The notes: generated by a model from the letters alone, not told the origin. Counted from the first letter of the stretch, positions 33,856 to 43,324 are shown. The stretch: DNA of 64,000 nt from Litorimonas sp964511495 (GCA_964511495.1 CAZEFT010000014.1:21575-85574); one strand, 5' to 3'. Numbers and translations are program-made.

Positions 33856-36036
33856 ATGTTGCAGCACGATAAGGCGTTTCAGGCCGCGAGACCCAGTCGC
33901 CATTTTACACGCCGATCTCAAAAACTTCTCTCTTATTCTATGATTTCGCTTATTCTAGGATCCGCATTAGCGGGCCCAACTTTTGCGCAGGATAATTCGT
34001 CACAAGACAATTCATCACTGGACAATTTAGCCGAGATTGAAGCCCAAGCGCTCAACTCGCAAAGTTTTGGTGCGGCCTATTTTGAACAATACGCCCCTGC
34101 CACCGCACTCGACATGATAAGCCGCATTCCGGGATTTAACTTAAGCGATGCCAATTTTCAGCGGGGCTTAGGTCAGAACGGAGCGAATGTTCTGATTAAT
34201 GGCGACAGGTTGACCGGTAAGACCAATGTCGGCGATCAACTCTCACGCATTGCGGCGACGAATGTCGTAAAAATTGATATTGTCGATGGGGCGTCATTGG
34301 ACATTCCCGGCTTGGCCGGACAGGTCGCAAATATCACAACGAAATCAACGGGATTGTCAGGCACATTTGAATGGTCTCCGGAATTCAGACCCCGCTTAAA
34401 ACCGAATTATCTTCGGGGTAATGTAAACCTCTCGGGTGAAACCGGTAATCTGACTTATACTTTAGGGTTGAAAAACGATGCCTTTCGGAGCGGGACCTAT
34501 GGATTGGAAACGCTCACTGAAGCCGACGGAACCCTATTCGAAACCCGTGATGAGGTGAATCGCAATTATGGAGAAAACCCTGGCGCAACAGTGGACCTGA
34601 CGTGGAAACCCAAAACGGATCACATTGCCAACCTTAATTTTGAAATTAATCAGTTTACGTTTGACGGGACGGAAAGTTCTATCCGCGAAGCACAAACGAC
34701 CCGTGGCGAAGATATTTTCACCTTTTTCAAAAACTCCGAAGACGAATGGAATATGTCCATTGGCGCAGATCATGAATTGCCTTTATCCTTATTCACAACA
34801 AAGGGTCGGCTGAAAACCATCGGGTATTACCGGTTTGAAAGCTCCCCGACAGTATCCCAATTCGAAGCCTTTGAAGAAGGGGAACGCGTTTCAGGGTCAC
34901 GGTTCGAACGCCAAGCCGATGAGGCAGAAACTATTTTGCGAACAGAGTATTCCTGGGCTCCGCAGGACGGGCGGGATTGGCAATTCGCCGTTGAAGGCGC
35001 GTTTAATTATCTTGATATTGACGCTGCATTAAGTGAGCTGGAAAATGACATCTATGTGCCGCAAACGCTAAGCGGGGCCTCGGCACGTGTTGAAGAAAAA
35101 CGGGCGGAAACCACGCTGACCCATAGTCGCGCTTTGTCCTCAAAATGGGATATTCAGGCCTCACTCGGTTTGGAATATTCTGAACTCGCACAACAAAGCG
35201 CTGACAGTTCGGATGGAACAAGCCGTGACTTTATTCGCCCCAAAGGGTTTTTGACCGCGACTTATAAACCCAAAGAAGGCCGACTTTGGCGCGCCAAAAT
35301 TGAACGCCAAGTCGGGCAGTTAAATTTCTTTGATTTCATCGCCTCTGTTAATTTAAATAATGACGAAGCCAATAGCGCCAATGCAGAGCTGAAACCTTCT
35401 CAAAGCTGGCGGGGGGAACTCGCCTATGAGGTCGATTTCGGCAAAGGGAATGCTTGGAACACGGTCTTAGACGGCAGCATCATTTCAGATCTCGTTGACC
35501 GCATTCCTGTCGGTGATAATGGGGACGCCGTCGGCAACCTGGAAAGTACAGCCTATAATTATGCCCTTCACAGTGATGTGACGCTTAAAGGCGAAGATTG
35601 GGATTTAAATGGTGTGGAGCTGAATGCCGGTTTCGGGTTGCACTTCTCACATCTTGATGACCCGATTGAGAATTTCGACCGCCGCTTAAATGGGGACAGT
35701 AAATGGCATTGGGACGTTGCGTTGCGGCATGATGTGCCCAAGACGGATTATGCTTATGGCTTTCAACTCAGCCAGCAACGTAATGCGCCGCGTTACCGCC
35801 TCTCCAACATCAACCTCTTCGTTTATAAAGGCCCTTTTGTCGGAATCTTTGTCGAACATAAAGACATTCTAGGGATGCGCCTGAACCTTCAGCTTAACAA
35901 CCTTTTGGAAAGCAGTGATGATTTTGAACGCAAAATTTTCACCGACCGGCGGGATGTCGGCGTGCTCGATTTCACAGAAAGTCGGGAGCGGGAATTTGGC
36001 GTCCTCTTCCGCGCTAATTTAAGCGGCACGTTTTAG
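33856..36036 (+). CDS. TonB-dependent receptor-like outer-membrane protein 2
   Basis: 726 residues, paralog of the preceding gene. It has a long basic signal region with hydrophobic core SYSMISLILGSALAGPTFAQ, then a low-complexity DNSSQDNSSLDN stretch. The plug domain (MISRIPGFNLSDANFQRGLG; VVKIDIVDGASLDIPGLAGQ) shares its motif order with receptor 1. The barrel ends in Phe (GVLFRANLSGTF). AAGGGG precedes the start. The DGASLDIPGLxGQVANI core common to both distinguishes this pair from typical siderophore receptors. A tandem duplication is inferred. Confidence 0.87.
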   Translation: MLQHDKAFQAARPSRHFTRRSQKLLSYSMISLILGSALAGPTFAQDNSSQDNSSLDNLAEIEAQALNSQSFGAAYFEQYAPATALDMISRIPGFNLSDANFQRGLGQNGANVLINGDRLTGKTNVGDQLSRIAATNVVKIDIVDGASLDIPGLAGQVANITTKSTGLSGTFEWSPEFRPRLKPNYLRGNVNLSGETGNLTYTLGLKNDAFRSGTYGLETLTEADGTLFETRDEVNRNYGENPGATVDLTWKPKTDHIANLNFEINQFTFDGTESSIREAQTTRGEDIFTFFKNSEDEWNMSIGADHELPLSLFTTKGRLKTIGYYRFESSPTVSQFEAFEEGERVSGSRFERQADEAETILRTEYSWAPQDGRDWQFAVEGAFNYLDIDAALSELENDIYVPQTLSGASARVEEKRAETTLTHSRALSSKWDIQASLGLEYSELAQQSADSSDGTSRDFIRPKGFLTATYKPKEGRLWRAKIERQVGQLNFFDFIASVNLNNDEANSANAELKPSQSWRGELAYEVDFGKGNAWNTVLDGSIISDLVDRIPVGDNGDAVGNLESTAYNYALHSDVTLKGEDWDLNGVELNAGFGLHFSHLDDPIENFDRRLNGDSKWHWDVALRHDVPKTDYAYGFQLSQQRNAPRYRLSNINLFVYKGPFVGIFVEHKDILGMRLNLQLNNLLESSDDFERKIFTDRRDVGVLDFTESREREFGVLFRANLSGTF

Positions 36037-36060
36037 TGTCAGTGGAATTTAAAACCGATC

Positions 36061-37428
36061 CTAATAAATACATTCCTTATAGGTGCGGAATATATCATAG
36101 TCCCAAGCGCCTTTAAATTGGCGGATTAACCTGTCGGCGTTGCTTTCTCCCAAAAGAGCCATGCGGTCGAGGTCTTGTAGGAAAACAGTTTCGTTTTCAC
36201 CATGGGCATTGAGTTTGTTCCGCGCATTAAGACCGGCACGGGAAATTTCCAAAATATCTTTGGCAATGTCCTGAAGGGTTTTATCCCTGAACGGCGTCTG
36301 AAAACCATGGCGAGCCACATCCACACGTAAAGACTGCCTTTCTTCTTCGCTCCAATCTTTGACATAATCCCAAGCCGCATCCAAAGCAGACTGGTCATAG
36401 AGCAAGCCGACCCAGAAGGCAGGCAGAGCGCAAAGCTCATCCCATGGTCCCGTATCGGCTCCGCGCATTTCCAAAAATTGTTTTAATCGCACTTCCGGAA
36501 AAATCGTAGACAAATGATCTTCAAAATCAGAGAGCGTTGCGACTTCGCCGGGAACGATGTCCAATGTTCCATTCAGGAAATCTCTGAAAGACTTACCGGC
36601 CGCATTTAAATATTCACCGTTGCGATAGACGAAATACATCGGCACATCGAGCGCATAATCGACATATTGCTCAAAGCCGAATCCCTCTTCAAACACAAAG
36701 GGTAACATTCCGGTTCGATCGTTATCTGTATCAAGCCACACGCGGGAGCGATAAGATTTATAGCCGTTCAATTCCGCCTCTTTAAATGGTGAGTTTGCAA
36801 AGAGCGCCGTTGCCAAAGGTTGTAACGCCAAGCTAACGCGGAATTTTTTGACCATGTCGGCTTCGGATGAAAAATCAAGATTGGTCTGAACTGTGCAGGT
36901 TCGAAACATCATCTCCCGTCCATGAGTCCCAACTTTCTGCATATAGTCGCGCATGATTTTGTAACGGCCCTTGGGCATGATCGGCACATCTTCGAGCTTG
37001 GTGTCTGGTCGGAAACCAAGCGACAAAAACCCGGCGCCTATTTCATCCGCAACGTCTTTCACTTCGCGTAAATGGCGGCTGACCTCGCCACAGGTTTGAT
37101 GAACATGTTCCAGAGGCGCGCCTGACAATTCCAATTGCCCGCCCGGTTCCAAGGAAACAGACGCCCCCTCCCGTTTGAGGGCAATCAACTTGCCGTCTTC
37201 GGTAACGGGTTGCCAATCAAAGCGCTGAAGGCCCTCAAGCATGGCTTTGATTGAACAGTCTCCCTCATATGGGAGAGGTTTATAATCGGATTGAGAAAAT
37301 CCGATTTTCTCATGCTCCGTCCCGATACGCCAGTCCTGCACAGGCTTGGACCCTGCCGCCAGGTAGTCGACCATCTGGCCTTTATTGTCGATGGACGGGG
37401 CGTTTCCGCCTGAACTAGGTGCGGCCAT
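36061..37428 (-). CDS. gshA: Glutamate--cysteine ligase, plant/alphaproteobacterial type
   Basis: First step of glutathione synthesis: joins Glu and Cys with ATP. 455 residues. The family core is visible: DWRIGTEHEKIGF (active-site Glu), EPGGQLELSGAPLEHVHQT, and the C-terminal FLEMRGADTGPWDELCALPA. This form is typical of alphaproteobacteria and plants rather than the gamma type. Cytosolic, monocistronic, convergent with receptor 2 (24 bp). Confidence 0.94.
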   Translation of the reverse strand: MAAPSSGGNAPSIDNKGQMVDYLAAGSKPVQDWRIGTEHEKIGFSQSDYKPLPYEGDCSIKAMLEGLQRFDWQPVTEDGKLIALKREGASVSLEPGGQLELSGAPLEHVHQTCGEVSRHLREVKDVADEIGAGFLSLGFRPDTKLEDVPIMPKGRYKIMRDYMQKVGTHGREMMFRTCTVQTNLDFSSEADMVKKFRVSLALQPLATALFANSPFKEAELNGYKSYRSRVWLDTDNDRTGMLPFVFEEGFGFEQYVDYALDVPMYFVYRNGEYLNAAGKSFRDFLNGTLDIVPGEVATLSDFEDHLSTIFPEVRLKQFLEMRGADTGPWDELCALPAFWVGLLYDQSALDAAWDYVKDWSEEERQSLRVDVARHGFQTPFRDKTLQDIAKDILEISRAGLNARNKLNAHGENETVFLQDLDRMALLGESNADRLIRQFKGAWDYDIFRTYKECIY

Positions 37429-37638
37429 GAGATGTCCTGCTTACTCGCAAAATGGGACGCTACACATAGACCGCCCCATAAGAGGCGACAAGGCTCGACA
37501 CAGCCCTTCCTTACACTTTCATGTGAACGACACAGTGCATTTTGCGTCAAATTGTAAAGCTTTGTGATGAGCCTCTGTGAGAATAAGGCTTTGCGTCCAA
37601 AGACTTGCGGCTTAAGTCCTCTGCGAAGGACTTTATTT

Positions 37639-38763
37639 ATGAGCTTGAATTTCATCGACTTAGCGGCGCAGCAAGCCCGTATCAAACCGCAAATCGAAAC
37701 CGCCATTGCCGCGGTTTTGGATCATGGCCGTTATATTTTAGGGCCGGAGGTTCAAGACTTTGAAACGCAGCTCGCCGCATTTGGCGATGCTACTCATGCG
37801 CTAGGCTGTGCCAATGGAACGGATGCTTTACTTTTGCCGCTAATGTCATGGCGCATTCCGCGCGGAGCTGCCGTTTTCTGCCCGAGCTTTACTTATTGCG
37901 CCACGGTTGAAGTCGTTGCTCTCATGGGAGCCGTTCCAGTTTATGTCGATATTGACCGCGACACTTATAATATATGCCCCGACAGCCTGCGACAGGCTAT
38001 TGAAGGCGTGAAAGCAGAAGGTGAGTTGGAACCCTGGGGCGTCATCACTGTGGACTTGTTCGGGCAATCCGCTGATTATGAACGTTTGGCTCCGATTGTG
38101 CGCGAACACGGCTTGAAACTCATCGCAGATAGTGCGCAGGGTTTTGGCACCACGCTTAATGGCAAACAGCCTTTGCATTTTTCCGACGTTGCGACGACCA
38201 GTTTTTTCCCGGCTAAGCCTTTGGGCTGTTATGGCGATGGCGGCGCCGTCCTCACCAATGACACTGAATTATTGAACATCATGAAAAGCGTGCACATGCA
38301 TGGCAGCGGCACGGATAAATATGATAATGTCAGAGTGGGTCTGAACTCACGTTTGGATTCTATCCAAGCAGCCATATTGATTGAAAAACTTGCTATATTC
38401 GCAGATGAAATCGACGCCAGAAACACAATCGCGACGCGTTATTGCGACGGCTTAAAGAGTTACGTTTTACGGGTTCCGACCGTGCTGGACGGCGTCATCT
38501 CGACATGGGCACAATTCACCATCGAAGTCGACGACCCTGATGGTTTGAGCGCAACCTTGCGGGAAGCCAACATTCCGACGGCGCGGTATTATCCTAAACC
38601 GGTTCATGAACAAACGGCCTATGCCCATCACCCGCGCGGCAAAGGCGGCATGGCCCATACAGAAGACGCTATGACCAAAGTCATCGCTTTGCCAATGCAC
38701 CCCTATCTGAGCGAGACGGATCAGGATTTCATCATTGAGCACATAAAGGCGGCGTTGAAATAG
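37639..38763 (+). CDS. DegT/DnrJ/EryC1/StrS aminotransferase
   Basis: PLP-dependent sugar aminotransferase, about 374 residues from the ATG at 37639 (MSLNFIDLAAQQARIKPQIE), which has GAAGGAC upstream; earlier ATGs are unlikely. The SFFPAKPLGCYGDGGAV segment carries the PLP lysine. FCPSFTYCATVEVVALMGAV and PKPVHEQTAYAH are family signatures. Products are amino sugars for surface polysaccharides, but no polysaccharide cluster surrounds it, so its pathway is open. Confidence 0.9.
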   Translation: MSLNFIDLAAQQARIKPQIETAIAAVLDHGRYILGPEVQDFETQLAAFGDATHALGCANGTDALLLPLMSWRIPRGAAVFCPSFTYCATVEVVALMGAVPVYVDIDRDTYNICPDSLRQAIEGVKAEGELEPWGVITVDLFGQSADYERLAPIVREHGLKLIADSAQGFGTTLNGKQPLHFSDVATTSFFPAKPLGCYGDGGAVLTNDTELLNIMKSVHMHGSGTDKYDNVRVGLNSRLDSIQAAILIEKLAIFADEIDARNTIATRYCDGLKSYVLRVPTVLDGVISTWAQFTIEVDDPDGLSATLREANIPTARYYPKPVHEQTAYAHHPRGKGGMAHTEDAMTKVIALPMHPYLSETDQDFIIEHIKAALK

Positions 38764-38768
38764 GCTTG

Positions 38769-39509
38769 CTAAAGTGTCTCGTTCCAATCACCATTTAGGG
38801 CTTGGAATAAGGTCAATAAGGACAGCGCTGCCGTATCGGCCCGCAAAATGCGCGGGCCAAGCGAAACAGGTTTGATCGTCTTTATTACGCGAAGGGCATC
38901 GCGTTCTTGGGGTGTGAACCCGCCTTCCGGGCCAATCAGTAACGTCGCAGGAGCGGCGAGCGACTGCAACGCCTCATAAGCCGGACGGGCGTCCCCTGCC
39001 TCATCCGCAAAGATAATCTGTCTTTGGTTTTGTTGCGACACCCAATCCATCAAAGCGATAGGCGCGGCAATGTCAGGAATATCAAGGCGCTCGGTTTGTT
39101 CTGCTGCCTCGATGACTTGAGCCCGGGCTTTTTCCAGATTAAGTTTGGGAAATTGCGTTCTGGTCGTCAAAACGGGCTCAAACCTGGCGACGCCTAACTC
39201 CGTCGCCTTTTCAATTATAAACGCTGTGCGGTGCCGTCTTACAGGCGCAAAAGCGAGCACAATATCGACCATGGTTTTGGGTTGTCGCAAACACTCTAAA
39301 AGGGTCAGTGTGGTCGACCTTTTCGACACAGAGGTAATACGTGCCCGCCATTCCCCGTCTCGACCGTTAAAAAGGCGGAGTTCATCCCCCTCTCCCATGC
39401 GCAAAACCGTCCCGACATAATGAGATTGGGCTTTAGGCAGCGATAAAGTTGCACCTTGCGAAAGCGGCTCCGCGATATAAAGGCGTTTCAAAGTATAATT
39501 TTCGCGCAT
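38769..39509 (-). CDS. rsmE: 16S rRNA m3U1498 methyltransferase
   Basis: 246 residues, SPOUT fold with the trefoil-knot motifs LLIGPEGGFTPQERDAL and LGPRILRADTAALSLL, and the N-terminal PUA-like domain (RLYIAEPLSQGATLSL; GDEL). Methylates N3 of U1498 in the 30S decoding region. It converges with the aminotransferase (5 bp between stops) and is divergent from ubiA. Confidence 0.94.
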   Translation of the reverse strand: MRENYTLKRLYIAEPLSQGATLSLPKAQSHYVGTVLRMGEGDELRLFNGRDGEWRARITSVSKRSTTLTLLECLRQPKTMVDIVLAFAPVRRHRTAFIIEKATELGVARFEPVLTTRTQFPKLNLEKARAQVIEAAEQTERLDIPDIAAPIALMDWVSQQNQRQIIFADEAGDARPAYEALQSLAAPATLLIGPEGGFTPQERDALRVIKTIKPVSLGPRILRADTAALSLLTLFQALNGDWNETL

Positions 39510-39550
39510 GGGATTGTCTTAGCGTAAGCAATAGCGTTAATCACGGGCAA

Positions 39551-40531
39551 ATGCACCGAACTCACACCACAGACATTATACAGGACTCTGACCGCACGCA
39601 TTGGGTCAATCGTGCCCCTTTGGCTGTGCGGCCTTACCTGCAATTATCGCGGCTTGACCGCCCGGTCGGTTATTGGCTCTTGGCCCTGCCGGGTTGGGTG
39701 GGTTTGACATTTGCGAGCCTTCCTTTCGGCTATGGGTGGAGCGATATAAAATGGGCCTTACTCATTTTGATAGGGGCGATTGCCATGCGTGGAGCAGGCT
39801 GCACCTATAATGATATTGTCGATCAAGATTTAGATAAGCAGGTCGAGCGCACCGCCCTCCGTCCCCTGCCGGCCGGAACGGTGAGTAATCAACAAGCGTG
39901 GGTGTGGCTTTTTACGCAATGTTTTATCGGTTTGATAATTTTGCTCTGCCTGCCGCGTTTGGCACAAATTATTAGCCTTTGTTCCATTCCTTTAGTCGCG
40001 GCCTATCCCTTTATGAAACGTATAACATGGTGGCCGCAAATTTGGCTGGGTTTTACGTTTAATTGGGCCGTTTTGGTCGGTTATGCCGCGAAAACGGGCG
40101 AGGTGAATTTACCGCTCTTTCTTCTCTATATCGGTCTCGTTTTCTGGACAGTCGGCTATGACACAATCTACGCCTGTCAGGATATTGAAGATGACGCCAT
40201 GGTCGGCATTAAAAGCACGGCCAGACGGTTTGGACGCCATATAAAGCGCGGAGTCGCCTTCTGTTTCTTGATCTCTGTTGTCCTAATTCTGACCGCCGGC
40301 GCATTACGGCCATTAGGGGATGTTTTGTGGATATCAATGACTCGAATTTTGAGTTTTATAGCCATACCGGTTGCGTTTTTCGCCTCTCATCTCTTTTGGC
40401 AAGCTTGGCGCTTTAAACCCGAAGACGGCTCTTTAGCTTTGCGATTATTCAAATCCAATTTCTGGGCCGGGTTACTTTTGGTCTTCGGATTTGGAGCACA
40501 CATATTCATCTGGTTATTTCTGCCGCTCTAA
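39551..40531 (+). CDS. ubiA: 4-hydroxybenzoate octaprenyltransferase
   Basis: Ubiquinone pathway prenyltransferase in the inner membrane. The ATG at 39551 (MHRTHTTDIIQDSDRTHWVN) is chosen because the longer frame to 39449 would run into the 5' end of rsmE. The two Asp-rich motifs are clear: CTYNDIVDQDLDKQVERTAL (about residue 90) and GYDTIYACQDIEDD (about 200). About 326 residues, eight to nine helices. Ends in VFGFGAHIFIWLF. Confidence 0.94.
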   Translation: MHRTHTTDIIQDSDRTHWVNRAPLAVRPYLQLSRLDRPVGYWLLALPGWVGLTFASLPFGYGWSDIKWALLILIGAIAMRGAGCTYNDIVDQDLDKQVERTALRPLPAGTVSNQQAWVWLFTQCFIGLIILLCLPRLAQIISLCSIPLVAAYPFMKRITWWPQIWLGFTFNWAVLVGYAAKTGEVNLPLFLLYIGLVFWTVGYDTIYACQDIEDDAMVGIKSTARRFGRHIKRGVAFCFLISVVLILTAGALRPLGDVLWISMTRILSFIAIPVAFFASHLFWQAWRFKPEDGSLALRLFKSNFWAGLLLVFGFGAHIFIWLFLPL

Positions 40532-40628
40532 ATGAAACGCAAATGCGCTCACTGTAACGTGATGGCAACTTCATTCGCATGCTGTGCGTATGATCTTAGA
40601 TAGGCAGTCACGTTTTAAGGAGTATATT

Positions 40629-41258
40629 ATGTCAAAATGGGTTTATGACAGACGACGTTTCGGCCTTTTAGGCGCGGCAATGGCCCTCTCCGCATGTACA
40701 GCCTCTTCAACGGCTCAAAATGCAGAGCCTCAAACAGCTGACGCCCAGACGGGCGAAAGTCTTGGCAGCGGAACAGACTATACGAAACCGACCCCCATGG
40801 CCGATAAGACTATGGCGGGTGAGAATATGGCGGATAAAACAATGACAGGTGCAAATATGGATATGACAAATTGGGCGAACCTCACTCCGGCTGAGTGGAA
40901 AGAGCGCCTCACCGAGCAGGAATTTTACGTTTTACGCAAAGAGGGCACAGAACGGCCTTTCACCAGTGACTATAATGACAATAAAGCCAAAGGGACATAT
41001 GTCTGTGCAGGATGCGCCTTACCCTTATTTAAATCGGATACGAAATTTGATTCCGGCACAGGCTGGCCAAGCTTTTACGACTATATTGAAGGGGCTTTGG
41101 AAACCAAACGTGATTTCAAATTGATTGTCCCTCGCACCGAATATCATTGTGCGCGCTGTGGCGGTCATCAAGGCCACGTCTTCAAAGACGGCCCAAGACC
41201 AACAGGGCTAAGGTATTGCAATAACGGCATCGCTTTGGATTTCATTCCCGAAGTGTAA
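40629..41258 (+). CDS. msrB: Peptide-methionine (R)-S-oxide reductase, exported lipoprotein
   Basis: Reduces methionine-R-sulfoxide in proteins. About 209 residues from the ATG at 40629, preceded by AAGGAG. The signal has a Tat-like twin arginine (DRRRFGLLGAAMALSAC) ending in a lipobox (LSAC), so it is likely a Tat-exported periplasmic lipoprotein. A Met/Lys-rich linker with repeats MADKTMAGEN and MADKTMTGAN follows. The MsrB domain keeps two CxxC zinc pairs (CAGCALPLF, CARCGGH) and catalytic Cys in GLRYCNNGIALDF. The Met-rich linker is odd for the family. Confidence 0.92.
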   Translation: MSKWVYDRRRFGLLGAAMALSACTASSTAQNAEPQTADAQTGESLGSGTDYTKPTPMADKTMAGENMADKTMTGANMDMTNWANLTPAEWKERLTEQEFYVLRKEGTERPFTSDYNDNKAKGTYVCAGCALPLFKSDTKFDSGTGWPSFYDYIEGALETKRDFKLIVPRTEYHCARCGGHQGHVFKDGPRPTGLRYCNNGIALDFIPEV

Positions 41259-41650
41259 ATCAAGCGGTCTTTATTGAGAATCGGGTGGATAGTAATCTTC
41301 ATCGAAACCCCTTAATCAGAGATTAATCGCCATACAAATTTCATAAAATTTATGGGCTTGCCAAATCGTGATTTCTGGCTAGTCATAATGTTATTGTTTG
41401 CCGTGCCATTGTGGCGCCGCGTTTATGAAAGGAGGTGTGATTTGTTTATCTGTTTTGAGGGGTCTGCCCGAAGCTGTTAGATCAGCCCTTTCGTAAAAGC
41501 GAAATTGGGTAATTAAGCTATCTATTAATGAATCCGGCATGATGTCCGGTGAGACCCAAACTTCAAAAAGAAGCCCTCTGATACTGTCAGGGGGCTTTTT
41601 TCATGCCATACACACAAGCGAAGCGAACGCCCATTTTTTGAAAGATTATC
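41259..41650 (+). other. Non-coding stretch with inverted repeats before a marR gene
   Basis: About 390 bp without a supported gene. It contains TTAATC-AGA-GATTAA at 41312-41326 and CATAAA-A-TTTATG at 41342-41354, both exact inverted repeats. There is an AAAGGAGGTG Shine-Dalgarno-like sequence near 41428, followed only by a 12-codon TTG frame, and a possible long-range pair GGGTCT (about 41460) with AGACCC (about 41552). A GCCC-TTTCG hairpin lies near 41485-41510. It ends with an intrinsic terminator. A leader RNA, a small RNA, or an operator region for the MarR regulator are all possible. Confidence 0.35.
41572..41601 (+). terminator. Intrinsic terminator upstream of marR gene
   Basis: AGCCCTCTGA at 41572-41581 pairs with TCAGGGGGCT at 41587-41596 (one G-T pair) and is followed by six T. 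It ends transcription 50 bp before the MarR start, so it either closes a small RNA or acts as an attenuator. Confidence 0.8.
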
Positions 41651-42082
41651 ATGGCCATTGCCCGAACCGTTGATAGACGCCTGTTTTTCGTATTGGACCG
41701 TGTACATACACGTCTGTCGCAAAAGGCTGAAGCTCTGCTCGCCGAAGGCTCAGGCGTGAGCCGTTCGCAAGCGCTTGTTCTGGTCTTTCTAGGCTATAAT
41801 GATGATTGCCGTATGAGCGATCTGGCCGAAGGTACGGGGCGAAATAATGCAGCCACCTCTGGGCTGGTCGACCGAATGGAAAAAGCCGAATTGATTGAGC
41901 GCAAACCCTCTTATGGCGACAGACGTGTCAAAACCGTACGCTTGACTGCTAAAGGTTGGGCGAAGCGCGAAGAGGTGATGAATGATGTCCGCGATTTTAA
42001 CGCCAAACTCGTCAAAGGGTTAAACGAAGACGAAATTGAAACTGTGTTCAAGTTTCTAAGATTGGCCTCTGCGCAAGAGTAG
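41651..42082 (+). CDS. MarR-family transcriptional regulator
   Basis: 143 residues with the winged-helix pattern: SRSQALVLVFLGYNDDCRMS (helix-turn-helix entry), DLAEGTGRNNAATSGLVDRM (recognition helix), then wing RKPSYGDRRVKTVRLTAKGW. Dimeric DNA-binding regulators of this type usually control nearby genes and their own promoter, often in response to phenolics or oxidants. It could control the DsbA-like or MAPEG genes downstream. It starts ATGGCC, 50 bp after the terminator. Confidence 0.9.
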   Translation: MAIARTVDRRLFFVLDRVHTRLSQKAEALLAEGSGVSRSQALVLVFLGYNDDCRMSDLAEGTGRNNAATSGLVDRMEKAELIERKPSYGDRRVKTVRLTAKGWAKREEVMNDVRDFNAKLVKGLNEDEIETVFKFLRLASAQE

Positions 42083-42141
42083 AGCCTCTTCTTTCTTGCC
42101 TTTTTATTTTACTTAAAACGCGCAGGCGTTAAACAGGCATC

Positions 42142-42855
42142 ATGGCTCGTTCCAAAAAATCTCGTTCCAAAAATAGTGTCAGCCCATTGCAAAATGGCGC
42201 CGTGCAAGTCGATATTGTGTCCGATGTCGTTTGTCCTTGGTGTTGGCTTGGATATCGCCTCTTTGACAAAGCCCGCAAACAAGCTCGACAAAAGATTGAG
42301 TTAACATGGCGGCCTTATATGCTTGACCCGGAAGTTCCTGCGGAAGGGGTTGATTATAAAACCTATATGAAAAATAAATTCGGTGAAGGCACGGACGATA
42401 CGAAAAACCGATTTAAAGCCATGCGTGAGATGCTAGAAGAGAAAGGCCCTGATTTGGGCATTGATTTTGCTTTCGATACTATTACGCGTCGCCCCAATAC
42501 GCTCAATGCGCATCGCCTTATTCGGTGGGCGCAAAATAATACGGATATGGGCAGCGAAATTTCAGAACGCCTTTTCAAAGCCTTTTTCACAGAAGGTGAA
42601 GATATTGGAGACATTGCCGTCTTGGCGCGCATCGGTGCTGATGTCGGCTTGGACGCTGATATTACAGCAGATCTATTGGCAACTGACAAAGATGCCAACA
42701 CTGTCAGGGAAGAGATTTTATTCTTCCGCAATCTCGGAATTTCCGGTGTTCCGACCTTTATCTATAATGGCCAATTCGCTGTTCAGGGTGCACAAGACCC
42801 GAACGCCCACCTGAAAGCCATCTCACAAGCCGCCAAAGCCGGCATCCCCGAATAA
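42142..42855 (+). CDS. DsbA-family (FrnE-like) oxidoreductase
   Basis: 237 residues. It has the thioredoxin-fold active site VVCPWCWLGYRLFDKA (CPWC, about residue 31), and the C-terminal cis-Pro segment GISGVPTFIYNGQFAVQGAQ. The FrnE group is cytosolic and links to polyketide biosynthesis or stress; no signal peptide here, so a periplasmic DsbA role is unlikely. A basic N-terminal extension (ARSKKSRSKNSV) is unusual. The MAPEG gene follows 17 bp later. Confidence 0.88.
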   Translation: MARSKKSRSKNSVSPLQNGAVQVDIVSDVVCPWCWLGYRLFDKARKQARQKIELTWRPYMLDPEVPAEGVDYKTYMKNKFGEGTDDTKNRFKAMREMLEEKGPDLGIDFAFDTITRRPNTLNAHRLIRWAQNNTDMGSEISERLFKAFFTEGEDIGDIAVLARIGADVGLDADITADLLATDKDANTVREEILFFRNLGISGVPTFIYNGQFAVQGAQDPNAHLKAISQAAKAGIPE

Positions 42856-42872
42856 ATTTACAAGGATTTCTT

Positions 42873-43277
42873 ATGACCAGTTTTCAAATTGTTGCCCTCT
42901 ATGTCGCCCTGAATATTATCTTGGCCGTCATTCTCATGTTTCGCGTCGGACAGGTGAGGATTGGCAAGAAGGTTAGTCTCGGCGATGGCGGTGATAATGA
43001 ATTATTCGCCCGCATCAGAACGCATGGGAATTATATCGAAAATGCTCCTTTGGCTTTGATAGGGTTATTCGCCCTCGCCATGATGAATGGCCATATCGTG
43101 GCTTTGCATGTCTTCGGTATTGCCTTCCTTTTGGGTCGCCTCTTACATGCACAGGGCATGGGCACAAAAAATGCCCTCGGTAAAGGTCGCTCTGCCGGGA
43201 TGATCCTGACCTTGTTCACCCATTTGGGACAAGCGGCCTATCTGCTCTATCTGGTTTTCACGTTTAATTTGGCTTAG
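42873..43277 (+). CDS. MAPEG-family membrane protein
   Basis: 134 residues, four transmembrane helices. The family motif ARIRTHGNYIENAPLALIGL (Arg, Asn and Glu of the glutathione-type active site) is present. Relatives conjugate or use glutathione at membranes; the bacterial form's substrate is unknown. The gene is 17 bp after the FrnE-like gene, suggesting joint redox function, which is an inference. Confidence 0.88.
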   Translation: MTSFQIVALYVALNIILAVILMFRVGQVRIGKKVSLGDGGDNELFARIRTHGNYIENAPLALIGLFALAMMNGHIVALHVFGIAFLLGRLLHAQGMGTKNALGKGRSAGMILTLFTHLGQAAYLLYLVFTFNLA

Positions 43278-43324
43278 CTGAAGCTTTATGATGTCATGGG
43301 TGGCCGCCTCTGATATTGACCCTT

